Below, piece after piece: positions 6,424-14,029 of a stretch of DNA of 14,882 nucleotides. Both the position numbers and the translations under genes were made by a program. Location: the NCBI GenBank assembly GCA_002414905.1, contig DIAY01000218.1, positions 1 through 14,882 on the forward strand. Direction: 5' to 3'. The notes below the pieces were generated by a model that had not been told where the DNA came from, made no database searches, and was given only the letters and a program-made list of their open reading frames with translations. This stretch comes from Holophagales bacterium UBA5066. Lineage in GTDB: Bacteria; Acidobacteriota; Thermoanaerobaculia; UBA5066. The first letter of the stretch is position 1. Every line of letters starts with the position of its first letter.

Positions 6424-8532
6424 ATGTCGATGCGCCTTTCCGGCGTCGTCCCGCGGTTCGCCCTCGCCCTCGCCGGCGCCATAGTCCTTTTCGTTCCGAC
6501 CCTCTCCGGCCGCGCCGAGACGACGCAGTCGGAAGGCGTTCCGCGCGTCACCCTCTCACTTTCCGAGTACGAGCAGCTCAGGAAGCTGCGCGAGACGTCG
6601 AGCCTGACGGTCGTCGACACGATGAAGGTCGGCGGGAGCTTCACGTCGAGGACGCTCTCCCTCCTCCTGTCGGGGCGGTCCTCCGGGACCCTCCCGCCTG
6701 CCGTCGTCCTCGAGTCGGTGGAAGGGGCCGCCCTCGCCGGCTGCGACGGCACCGCCCTCGTTTCCCGCGGCGACGGCGCGGCCTATACGCTGACACCGCT
6801 CGGCCCGCGGTTCGAGGTCCGCTGCCGGCTCGTATCCTCGTCGGGCGACCGGCTCTCGTTCGTGGCGGGCAAGGCGGTCCTTTTCCCGGAGGGAGAGGTC
6901 GCGGACGGCGAGTTCCTCATGGGCGCCGACCCCGGGGACGGGACGCGCCCCTTCACCGTCGTCCGGCGAATCGCGACCGCGGGCGAGGTGCTCGCACCGA
7001 CGGCGACCGGCCGATACCGGATCACGCTCCTGCCGGACGAGACCCGCTTCCGCTGGACGATCGAGGTGAGGAACCCGAACCGCGGCCGCGCGCCGTTCGA
7101 GCTCGTCCTCGCGAGTGGCGAGAGGGTGCAGGAGGTCGTCGCCCCCGGACCGTACGACATCAAGGACGGGCGGACACGATTCGAACTGCCCCCCGGCGAC
7201 GGGACGATCGTCCTGACCGGGACGCTCTCCGGCTCTCAATTCCACGTTCCCGTCGAAACGGCTCTCTCCTACCTCCTTCTCGAGAGTCACCCGCTGCTGC
7301 GCGCCGAGGCGAAAACCGCGGCGAAGAGAGTCAGCCCGCAGGAGACCGGCCTGCCGCGCGAGTTCCGGGGCGGTCAGGCGTTTCTCCTCGGAAAGGGGGA
7401 GACCTTCGTCTGGTCCTCCACCCGCCTCGAAGCGCTCCGGGCGACGAGCTACGCCGTGAGGTCGACGGCTCAGACCCTCTACGTCCCCGGCGACGGCGCC
7501 GTCCTCGGGCAGAGCCTCTTCGAGCTCGACAACCAGGGGGCCTCCGACCTCGCGCTCGCTGCGTCCCCCGAACCGACCTACGCAGCGTTCGGGGACGAAG
7601 CCGTCTTCCTGACGAAGAACGCGAAGGGGGAGCTCTGGCTCCCGCTCGCCTCGGGACCGCAGTCGCTCCTCCTCCAGAGCCGGCAGCCCCTCCGACGCGT
7701 ACTCGGATTCGCGGCGGGAAGCCTGGCCGTCCCCACCCTTCCCGTCCCGTCGACTCGTTACGCCCTCGAGCTGCGCTACCCCGACACCTGGGTCCCGCTC
7801 TACGAACGCTTCGCCGGCGAGACCCGGATCGCCGTGCCGGACCTCCCCGCGTTCGTGGCATTCCTCCTCCTCGCGGGGTGGCTCTTCGCCCTGCTCCGCC
7901 AGCTGGCGCTCGAGCCGAAAAGTGCCGTCCTCCTCGCGGTCGTTCTCGCTCTCTCGGCGTTCGCTTCCGGCTCGGCGGCCTTTTTCGTCCTCGCGGCAGC
8001 CGTCGTTCTCTCCGCCCTCTGGCTCGCCTCGCTCGTCCGCGAGAGGAAGCTGAGGCTGAGGCCCCTCGTCGCTCTCGGGGCGCTCGGAGCCTTCGCGGTG
8101 CTCGTCGTCCTCGCCGTCGCGATCCCCTCCGGGCTGCTCCGATCCGGGGCGCCGGCCGGGCGGGCGGTGCACTACGAGGAAAGCGCTGCCGCGCCGATGC
8201 AGGCCGCCAAGAGCGCGCGGTTCGACGAGGCCTCCGCCTCCCCGCAAGCGGAGCCGGGCTCCGCCGGTCCCGCCGAAACGACCTACGAGGGGCTTCCCGC
8301 GAAGGTGACTCTCCCGGGCGGGGCCCGGAGCACCAGGTGGAGCCGCGAGCTGCTGGCGGCCGACGCCACGCCGCGGGTGACCGTCGTCCTCGCCGGCCGG
8401 ACTCTCGTCACGCTCGTCCAGGGCCTCGTCCTCCTTTTCACCCTCGGCCTCCTCTGGCGCTGGCGAGGGCGGCTGCGGAAAGGGCTCGGGGCGCTGCGTG
8501 CCCGCGGGCGCGAGGCCGCCGCCCCGGCGTGA
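6424..8532 (+). CDS. unrecognised membrane protein with large extracytoplasmic domain
   Basis: 702 residues, function unknown. ATG 6424 is preceded at 5 nt by AGGTGA. Residues 1-31 form a classic signal peptide: MSMR, then a hydrophobic run, then a likely cleavage after SGRA. Residues 32 to about 470 are soluble and rich in beta-prone segments; they begin with VTLSLSEYEQLRKLRE and contain only two cysteines (CDG and RCR), which could form a disulphide. Four hydrophobic helices follow at about 475-491, 499-515, 519-538 and 547-572. A 90-residue Ala/Ser-rich outside stretch leads to a fifth helix at about 660-678 ending in WRWRGRLRK, then a short basic tail. This suggests an inner-membrane protein with its bulk in the periplasm. 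The basic tail after the fifth helix fits a cytoplasmic C-terminus. I recognise no catalytic motif. Confidence 0.85.
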   Translation: MSMRLSGVVPRFALALAGAIVLFVPTLSGRAETTQSEGVPRVTLSLSEYEQLRKLRETSSLTVVDTMKVGGSFTSRTLSLLLSGRSSGTLPPAVVLESVEGAALAGCDGTALVSRGDGAAYTLTPLGPRFEVRCRLVSSSGDRLSFVAGKAVLFPEGEVADGEFLMGADPGDGTRPFTVVRRIATAGEVLAPTATGRYRITLLPDETRFRWTIEVRNPNRGRAPFELVLASGERVQEVVAPGPYDIKDGRTRFELPPGDGTIVLTGTLSGSQFHVPVETALSYLLLESHPLLRAEAKTAAKRVSPQETGLPREFRGGQAFLLGKGETFVWSSTRLEALRATSYAVRSTAQTLYVPGDGAVLGQSLFELDNQGASDLALAASPEPTYAAFGDEAVFLTKNAKGELWLPLASGPQSLLLQSRQPLRRVLGFAAGSLAVPTLPVPSTRYALELRYPDTWVPLYERFAGETRIAVPDLPAFVAFLLLAGWLFALLRQLALEPKSAVLLAVVLALSAFASGSAAFFVLAAAVVLSALWLASLVRERKLRLRPLVALGALGAFAVLVVLAVAIPSGLLRSGAPAGRAVHYEESAAAPMQAAKSARFDEASASPQAEPGSAGPAETTYEGLPAKVTLPGGARSTRWSRELLAADATPRVTVVLAGRTLVTLVQGLVLLFTLGLLWRWRGRLRKGLGALRARGREAAAPA

Positions 8533-8554
8533 CCCTCCGGTCTTCCCCGGAACC

Positions 8555-8568
8555 GGGCCCACGGGCCC
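8555..8568 (+). other. GGGCCC-AC-GGGCCC palindrome between genes
   Basis: Two copies of GGGCCC flank AC, allowing a 5-bp GC hairpin with a 4-nt loop 22 nt after the envelope protein stop. No T-run follows, so termination is only possible, not shown. Confidence 0.25.
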
Positions 8569-8573
8569 TCTGC

Positions 8574-8579
8574 TAACGT
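8574..8579 (+). promoter_or_regulatory. -10-like TAACGT ahead of ispG
   Basis: TAACGT lies 40 nt before the chosen ispG GTG, which would give a leader of about 33 nt containing the AGGAGGT site. No convincing -35 is visible. Confidence 0.3.
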
Positions 8580-8604
8580 CCCGCGCGTGCGGGGCTCGCC
8601 CCAC

Positions 8605-8611
8605 AGGAGGT
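8605..8611 (+). promoter_or_regulatory. ribosome binding site deciding the ispG start
   Basis: AGGAGGT lies 8 nt before GTG 8620 and inside the longer open frame from GTG 8587, so it argues for the later start. Confidence 0.75.
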
Positions 8612-8619
8612 CGTCCTTC

Positions 8620-9906
8620 GTGCAGACGAAAACCGAGCGCCACGAGACGGTGGCCGTGAAGGTGGGGAAAGTGACGATCGGCGGCGGGGCGCCCGTCGTC
8701 GTGCAGTCGATGACGTCGACCGACACGGCCGACGTGGCCGCCACGGCGAAGCAGTGCCTCGAGCTCGCCCACGCGGGCTCCGAGCTCGTCCGTATCACGG
8801 TGAACCTCCCCGAGGCAGCCGTCGCGGTCCCCGAGATCCGCCGCCGGCTCGACGCCGAGGGCTGCGACGTCCCGCTCATCGGGGACTTCCACTACAACGG
8901 TCACACGCTCCTGACGAGCTACCCCCAGATGGCGAAGGCGCTCGACAAGTACCGGATCAACCCCGGCAACGTCGGCACCGGCCGGAGGCGCGACGAACAG
9001 TTCGCCGCGATCTGCGCCGTCGCCCGCGAGAACGGCAAGGCGGTGCGGATCGGCGTCAACGGCGGCTCCCTGAACCAGGAGCTCGTCCTCTCGAAGATGC
9101 AGGAGAACACCGATCGGAACCTCGGCAGGAGCTCCGGGGAGATCCTGAACGAGTGCATGGTCCTCTCTGCGCTGCAATCGACCGAGCTCGCCCTCGAGTG
9201 CGGCCTCGCCAGGGAGCAGATCGTCATCTCCTGCAAGGTCTCGCGCCCGCGCGAGCTGATCTCCCTCTACCGCGACCTCGCCACCAGAACCGCCCAGCCG
9301 CTCCACCTCGGCCTGACCGAGGCCGGGATGGGGACGAAGGGCCTCGTCTGGTCGGCAGCCGCCATGGGCATCCTCCTCGCAGAAGGGATCGGCGACACCA
9401 TCCGTGTCTCTCTCACCCCCCGGCCAGGCGGCGACCGCCGCGAGGAGGTGTACGCGGCCTGCGAGCTCCTTCAATCGCTCGGCATCCGCGCCTTCGCCCC
9501 GAGCGTCACCGCCTGCCCCGGCTGCGGCAGGACGACGTCGACGACGTTTCAGGAGCTGGCCGAAAGAATCCAGGGCTACGTGCGCGAGCAGATGCCGCTC
9601 TGGAAGGCGGAGCGGGAGGGAGTCGAGACGATGACGCTCGCCGTCATGGGCTGTGTCGTCAACGGACCGGGCGAGTCGAAGGCCGCCAGCATCGGCATCA
9701 GCCTCCCGGGCACCGGCGAGGCGCCGAGCTGCCCGGTCTACGTCGACGGGCAGAGGTTCACGACGCTGAAGGGCTCCTACGAAGAGCTCTCGGCCGCGTT
9801 CCGAGCCCTCGTCGACGACTACGTCGCGACGAAGTACCCGAGACGGGACCCCGGGAACCGGGAGCCGGACGCCGGAACCGGTGCCACCCCCTCCGGTTCG
9901 CGATAA
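8620..9906 (+). CDS. ispG: 4-hydroxy-3-methylbut-2-enyl-diphosphate synthase (GcpE)
   Basis: IspG turns MEcPP into HMBPP, the penultimate step of the non-mevalonate (MEP) isoprenoid pathway, using a [4Fe-4S] cluster. The 428-residue product shows VQSMTSTDTADV (28-40), GDFHYNGH (88-95), YRINPGNVG (111-119), GVNGGSLN (145-152) and the iron-sulphur end: Cys299 and Cys302 in CPGCGRTT, Cys345 in MGCVVNGPGES, with Glu352 as the fourth ligand. All four ligands of the E. coli enzyme are kept. GTG 8620 is chosen for its AGGAGGT; a GTG at 8587 would add 11 non-family residues. The last 20 or so residues after KYPRRD are Pro/Gly/Thr-rich and dispensable-looking. No other MEP-pathway gene is in the window. 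Confidence 0.96.
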   Translation: MQTKTERHETVAVKVGKVTIGGGAPVVVQSMTSTDTADVAATAKQCLELAHAGSELVRITVNLPEAAVAVPEIRRRLDAEGCDVPLIGDFHYNGHTLLTSYPQMAKALDKYRINPGNVGTGRRRDEQFAAICAVARENGKAVRIGVNGGSLNQELVLSKMQENTDRNLGRSSGEILNECMVLSALQSTELALECGLAREQIVISCKVSRPRELISLYRDLATRTAQPLHLGLTEAGMGTKGLVWSAAAMGILLAEGIGDTIRVSLTPRPGGDRREEVYAACELLQSLGIRAFAPSVTACPGCGRTTSTTFQELAERIQGYVREQMPLWKAEREGVETMTLAVMGCVVNGPGESKAASIGISLPGTGEAPSCPVYVDGQRFTTLKGSYEELSAAFRALVDDYVATKYPRRDPGNREPDAGTGATPSGSR

Positions 9907-9909
9907 CCT
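9904..9909 (+). promoter_or_regulatory. -10-like TAACCT ahead of the DUF2378 gene
   Basis: TAACCT includes the ispG stop codon TAA and ends 9 nt before ATG 9919. No Shine-Dalgarno lies between, so a leaderless mRNA is possible. Because the first three bases are a stop codon, the match is weaker evidence than the others. Confidence 0.3.
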
Positions 9910-9918
9910 CCACGCGAA

Positions 9919-10503
9919 ATGAACGGACCTTCTCCCGACCGGTTCGACGACAAGGCGGCGGTGAAAGGGACGATGCTCCGGGCTCACCTGAGCTGGGCGG
10001 CGAACCGCTTCGGACCGGAGTTCGAGGCCCTGAAGCAGGGTCTCTCGGCCCCCGTCGCCGCCCTCCTGTCCCGGCCCGTCCTCCCCACCGACTGGGTCCC
10101 GTTCTCGGCCCTCATCGAGCTGGATCGGGCGATCGCCGCCGCGGCAGGACAGGACCCGGAGGAGACCTGGCTCGCCCTCGGTCGCCACTCGGCCGCCCTG
10201 AACCTGACGGGTGTCTACAAGGGCTTCATCAGCGGCGAGCCCCATCGCTTTTTTGAGCGGATGACCGTGCTGCACCACCAGTTCCAGACGTTCGGCCGAT
10301 CGGCCTACGAGAGGCTCGGCGACAGCTCGGGACGGATACGGATCGAGAACACGTCGGCCTTTTCGCCGGTCTACTGCATCTCGGGGCGGGGCTATTACGA
10401 GGAGGCGCTTCGCCTCCTGCACGCTCCCGGCCCCATCGTCGTTCGCCACACCGCCTGCGCGGCCGACGGCGCCCCCGCCTGCGTCTTCGAGCTCGCCTGG
10501 TGA
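9919..10503 (+). CDS. DUF2378 family protein, probable sensor
   Basis: A 194-residue soluble protein of the DUF2378 (TIGR02265) family, common in Myxococcota and found in related groups. Support comes from AVKGTMLRAHL near the start, the central LGRHSAALNLTGVYKGFISGEPHRFFERM (92-120), LHHQFQTFGRSAYERLGD, and the C-terminal pattern HTACAADGAPACVFELAW. That two-cysteine end resembles V4R-type small-ligand or metal-binding domains. No catalytic activity is known for the family. ATG 9919 lacks a Shine-Dalgarno. Its stop overlaps the GTG of the hybrid kinase as GTGA, so the two are probably made together and may form one signalling unit; that role is inferred. Confidence 0.82.
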   Translation: MNGPSPDRFDDKAAVKGTMLRAHLSWAANRFGPEFEALKQGLSAPVAALLSRPVLPTDWVPFSALIELDRAIAAAAGQDPEETWLALGRHSAALNLTGVYKGFISGEPHRFFERMTVLHHQFQTFGRSAYERLGDSSGRIRIENTSAFSPVYCISGRGYYEEALRLLHAPGPIVVRHTACAADGAPACVFELAW

Positions 10504-12857
10504 ACCCCGGCCCGGGCGGCTCGTACGCCCCCGGAGGGGACTTCGCTCTCCTCGAGCACGTCGCGCGGACCATCGGCGATTTCGTCCTCGTGACGAACGT
10601 CCATGGCGAGCTCACCTGGGTCAACGAGGCGGTCCTGGCCCGCTCGGGCTGGACCCGCGAAGAGCTCCTCGGGAAACCGTGGCGGATCTTTCTCGGCGAC
10701 GTGAACCCGCCCGGTCTCGCCGAGAAGATCACCGCGGCGACGCGGGCCGGAGGGTTCCAGGGAGACATCCTCAACGTGACCAGGGAGGGGGAGATCCTCT
10801 GGGTCGCGCTGAGGACGTCGGTTCTCCTGCGGGACGGCACGGTCGCCGGCTTCGTCTCGATCTCGAGCGACATCAGCGGGCGCAAGCGCGTCGAGGAGCA
10901 GCTGACGGCCGCGCGGGACGCGGCCGAGGCGGCGAGCCGGGCGAAGACCGAGTTCCTCGCGAATATCAGCCACGAGATCCGGACGCCGATGAACGCCGTC
11001 ATCGGCATGGCGGGTCTCCTCCTCGAGACCGTACTGACGCCGGAGCAGCGGGACTACGTCGAGACGATCCAGACGAGCGGAGACACGCTCCTGAATCTCC
11101 TGAACGACGTCCTCGACTTCTCGAAGATGGAATCGGAGAGGCTCGAGCTGGAGAGCCGCCCGTTCTCGCTCCGTGACGCCGTGGAGGACTCTTTCGACCT
11201 GGTTGCGCCGGCTGCGGCGGCAAAGGGCGTCGACCTCTCGTTCCGAATCGAGCCCTCCGTCCCCGCGACCATCGAGGGCGACGTGACCCGGATCCGGCAG
11301 ATCCTCCTGAACCTCCTTTCGAACGCCGTGAAGTTCACCCCCTCCGGGGAGATCGTCCTGCGGGCCTCCTCGAAGCCGGCGGTCAACGGGAAGAGGGAGA
11401 TCGAGATCCTCGTTCGCGACACCGGGATCGGCATTCCGAAAGAGCGCCTCGATCGCCTCTTCGAGAGCTTCAGCCAGGTGGATCCGTCGACGACCCGCCG
11501 ATTCGGGGGCACCGGCCTGGGTCTCGCCATCTGCAAGGGCCTCGCCGAGAGGATGGGCGGAAGGATCAGCGTCTCGAGCGACCCGGCCCAGGGCTCGACG
11601 TTCCGGGTCACGCTCGTCGCGGCCGAGGGGCCTCCTCCGACCATCAGCGAGACCATGCCCGGCGTCGGCCGTCTCGTGGGGCAGAGAGTCCTCCTCGTCG
11701 ACGATGCCCCCGGGTCGAGGGAGACGCTCGCGGAAACGCTCGCCTCGTGGGGCATGGTGGTCCGTGCCACGGCGTCCCCACAGGAGGCGCTCTCGTGGAT
11801 CGAGGCCGGCGAGCCGTTCGACGTCGGCCTGCTGGACGAGGAGATGCCGGACCTCGATGGCCGCCGCCTGGCCGAGGCGATCCGGCTGAAGCGGGACGCC
11901 GACGAGCTTCCGCTCCTGCTCGTGACATCCCGGGGCCGGCGGGCCGGTGGGACCCGCGGCACCTTCGTCGCGGCCCTGGCCCGTCCCGTGAGGCCTCGCT
12001 CGCTCGCCTCCGTCCTGGCCGGACTGCGCGACGACAGCGTCAGCCGGCGCCGGCGCAGGGGCGCCGCTTCGACCGTTCCGAGAGACCTCGCACAGGTGCA
12101 CCCGCTGCGGATCCTTCTCGCCGAGGACAACGCCGTGAACCAGAAGGTGGCGCTGTCCTACCTCTCCCGGATGGGTTACACCTCCGACGTCGCCACGACG
12201 GGCCGCGAGGCCCTCGAGGCGGTCCGTCACGAGAGCTACGACGTCGTCCTGATGGACGTCCAGATGCCCGAGATGGACGGGTTCGAGGCGACCCGCCGCA
12301 TCCGGGCGCTCGGCGCGGGCGAAAAGGGGCCCTGGATCGTCGCCGTGACCGCCAGCGCGATGACCGGCGACCAGGAGAAATGCCTCGCGGCAGGGATGAA
12401 CGACTACCTCTCGAAGCCGGTCCGGATCGAGGACCTGGCCTCCGCCCTGCGCCGGGCTCCCCGCAGGACGCGACGGGGCCCGCCGGCAATCACCCTGCCC
12501 GTCCTCGTCCCGGGACCCCTCGAGTCACTGAGGAGCCTGGAGCGGCCGGGCGACGAGGGTTTTCTCGTGTCGCTTCTCGAGATCTTCCGGCGCGACACGC
12601 CGCTGCGGATCGAGGAGCTGGAGCGGTCCGCGAAGGCGGCCGACGTCGATACGTTCCGGCGCGCGGCACACAGTCTCAAGTCGAGCGCCTCCTCTCTGGG
12701 AGGCGCCCGGGTCGAAGCCCTCTGTGCCCGGATGGAGAGGCTCTCCTCCGAGCCCGGTGCGCTCGCTGAGGCTGAGCTCCTTCTGCCATCCCTGAAGGAC
12801 GAGACGGCCGATCTCCTCGAGGCGCTCGCCAGCGGCGAAAACCCGGCCCGGAGATAG
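10500..12857 (+). CDS. hybrid sensor histidine kinase: PAS-HisKA-HATPase-REC-REC-HPt
   Basis: A 785-residue phosphorelay kinase of BarA-like layout but with no membrane helix, so cytosolic. A PAS domain (about 15-130) ends in ISSDISGRKR. HisKA has His158 in SHEIRTPMN. The ATPase has the N-box (Asn271, Asn275), DTGIGI (307-312), the F-box LFESFSQVD and GGTGLGLA (336-343). The first receiver (about 396-505) keeps Asp401, Asp402 and Asp446 but has Arg495 where the conserved Lys belongs. The second receiver (about 537-650) is complete: Glu542, Asp543, Asp586, Thr617, Lys639. The C-terminal HPt has His724 in AAHSLKSSASSLG. The relay would run His158 to Asp586 to His724 and on to an unseen output regulator. 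It starts with GTG inside the stop of the DUF2378 gene. Confidence 0.93.
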   Translation: MNPGPGGSYAPGGDFALLEHVARTIGDFVLVTNVHGELTWVNEAVLARSGWTREELLGKPWRIFLGDVNPPGLAEKITAATRAGGFQGDILNVTREGEILWVALRTSVLLRDGTVAGFVSISSDISGRKRVEEQLTAARDAAEAASRAKTEFLANISHEIRTPMNAVIGMAGLLLETVLTPEQRDYVETIQTSGDTLLNLLNDVLDFSKMESERLELESRPFSLRDAVEDSFDLVAPAAAAKGVDLSFRIEPSVPATIEGDVTRIRQILLNLLSNAVKFTPSGEIVLRASSKPAVNGKREIEILVRDTGIGIPKERLDRLFESFSQVDPSTTRRFGGTGLGLAICKGLAERMGGRISVSSDPAQGSTFRVTLVAAEGPPPTISETMPGVGRLVGQRVLLVDDAPGSRETLAETLASWGMVVRATASPQEALSWIEAGEPFDVGLLDEEMPDLDGRRLAEAIRLKRDADELPLLLVTSRGRRAGGTRGTFVAALARPVRPRSLASVLAGLRDDSVSRRRRRGAASTVPRDLAQVHPLRILLAEDNAVNQKVALSYLSRMGYTSDVATTGREALEAVRHESYDVVLMDVQMPEMDGFEATRRIRALGAGEKGPWIVAVTASAMTGDQEKCLAAGMNDYLSKPVRIEDLASALRRAPRRTRRGPPAITLPVLVPGPLESLRSLERPGDEGFLVSLLEIFRRDTPLRIEELERSAKAADVDTFRRAAHSLKSSASSLGGARVEALCARMERLSSEPGALAEAELLLPSLKDETADLLEALASGENPARR

Positions 12858-12860
12858 ACT
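12855..12860 (+). promoter_or_regulatory. -10-like TAGACT ahead of the dehydrogenase gene
   Basis: TAGACT includes the TAG stop of the kinase gene and lies 49 nt before ATG 12910. A weak ribosome site GAGGGG (12895-12900) sits in the presumed leader. No -35 is evident. Confidence 0.28.
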
Positions 12861-12909
12861 CTCCTCTGCGCAAGCGCTCCTCGAGGGCGCGCGCGAGGGG
12901 CGGATTCCG

Positions 12910-14028
12910 ATGAGCGCGTACAAGATCGCATGGCTGCCGGGAGACGGGGTGGGCAACGAGGTCATGGAGGCCGCTCGCCTCACGCTCGACGCCCTGAAGC
13001 TCGACGCCGTCTACACCCATGGGGACATCGGCTGGGAGTTCTGGTGCACGGAAGGGGAGTCGTTCCCGCAGCGCACCATCGACCTCCTCAAGGCCTCCGA
13101 TGCCGCCATGTTCGGCGCCATCACCTCCAAGCCGGTCAAGGCCGCCGAGCAGGAGCTCGTACCCGCCCTGAAGGGGACGGGGCTGACCTACCGGTCTCCC
13201 ATCGTGAGGATGCGGCAGATGTTCGACCTCTACATCTGCCTGAGGCCCTGCAAGGCCTACCCCGGCAACCCGCTCAACTTCAAGGAGGCGATCGACCTCG
13301 TCATCTTCCGCGAGAACACTGAGGACCTCTACGCCGGGGTCGAGTTCTCCCCCGTCCCCGAGGCGCTCGCGACGACGCTCAAGGCGCTCAGCAAGCCATT
13401 CGCCCACTTCAGCGACCTGCCGGGCGACCAGTACGCCGTCTCCTGCAAGATCAACACGAGGAAGGGCTCGGAGCGGATCGTCCGGTCCGCGTTCGAGTTC
13501 GCGCGGAAGTTCGGCCGGAAGAAGGTGACGATCGTCCACAAGGCCAACGTCGTCCGCGCGACCGACGGCCTCTTCTTCGAAGAAGCGAAGAAGGTCGCGG
13601 CCGAGTTTCCCGAGATCGCCGTCGACGACGCGAACATCGATGCGATCTGCATGTGGCTTCTGAAGAACCCGATGAACTACGACGTCCTCGTCGCGCCGAA
13701 CCTCTACGGCGACATCATCTCGGACCTCGCCGCCCAGATGGTCGGCGGCCTCGGCTTCGGCTGCTCGGGGAACATCGGCACCAGGCTCGGCGTCTTCGAG
13801 CCGAGCCACGGCTCGGCCCCGAAGTACGCGGGTCAGAACAAGGTCAACCCGATCGCCACGATCCTCGCCGCGAAGATGATGCTCGACTTCCTCGGCGAGA
13901 CCGAGAAGGGCGTCCGCCTCGAGGCGGCCGTCGCGAAGGTCATCGCCGAAGGGAAGGTCCGCACCTACGACATGGGCGGCTCGGCCACGACGCTCGAGCT
14001 GGGCGAGGCGGTCGCCCGGACGCTTTGA
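12910..14028 (+). CDS. isocitrate/isopropylmalate dehydrogenase family enzyme, probably NADP-dependent isocitrate dehydrogenase-like
   Basis: A 372-residue metal-dependent decarboxylating dehydrogenase. The family residues are present: RQMFDLYICLRP with Arg102 and Arg112, FRENTEDLYAG with Arg134 and Tyr141, Lys211 in HKANV, and Asp244, Asp268 and Asp272 for the metal. The substrate loop reads RSPIVRMR: Ser96 matches E. coli IDH Ser113, but Ile98 replaces Asn115, which contacts isocitrate. Lys305 and Tyr306 in HGSAPKYAGQ match E. coli IDH Lys344 and Tyr345 and favour NADP, whereas Gly357 replaces Arg395. The overall layout is IDH-like rather than leuB-like, but isocitrate, homoisocitrate or another malate-type substrate remain possible. 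The stop is 1 nt before the lyase-family gene start. Confidence 0.85.
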   Translation: MSAYKIAWLPGDGVGNEVMEAARLTLDALKLDAVYTHGDIGWEFWCTEGESFPQRTIDLLKASDAAMFGAITSKPVKAAEQELVPALKGTGLTYRSPIVRMRQMFDLYICLRPCKAYPGNPLNFKEAIDLVIFRENTEDLYAGVEFSPVPEALATTLKALSKPFAHFSDLPGDQYAVSCKINTRKGSERIVRSAFEFARKFGRKKVTIVHKANVVRATDGLFFEEAKKVAAEFPEIAVDDANIDAICMWLLKNPMNYDVLVAPNLYGDIISDLAAQMVGGLGFGCSGNIGTRLGVFEPSHGSAPKYAGQNKVNPIATILAAKMMLDFLGETEKGVRLEAAVAKVIAEGKVRTYDMGGSATTLELGEAVARTL

Positions 14029-14029
14029 C

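Noticed and set aside
9404..9634. Short plus-strand frame inside ispG
   Set aside because: Entirely within ispG in another frame, Arg/Ser/Pro-rich, with no independent evidence.
6556..10449. A 1297-codon open frame on the minus strand across the envelope protein, ispG and DUF2378 genes
   Set aside because: It is rich in Arg, Glu, Gly and Asp with no recognisable domain, and runs antisense to three well-supported genes. Long stop-free antisense frames are expected when codons are strongly G/C-ended.
10395..12230. A 611-codon minus-strand frame opposite the hybrid kinase
   Set aside because: Its composition mirrors the kinase codons and it contains no domain signal, while the kinase frame has every expected motif.
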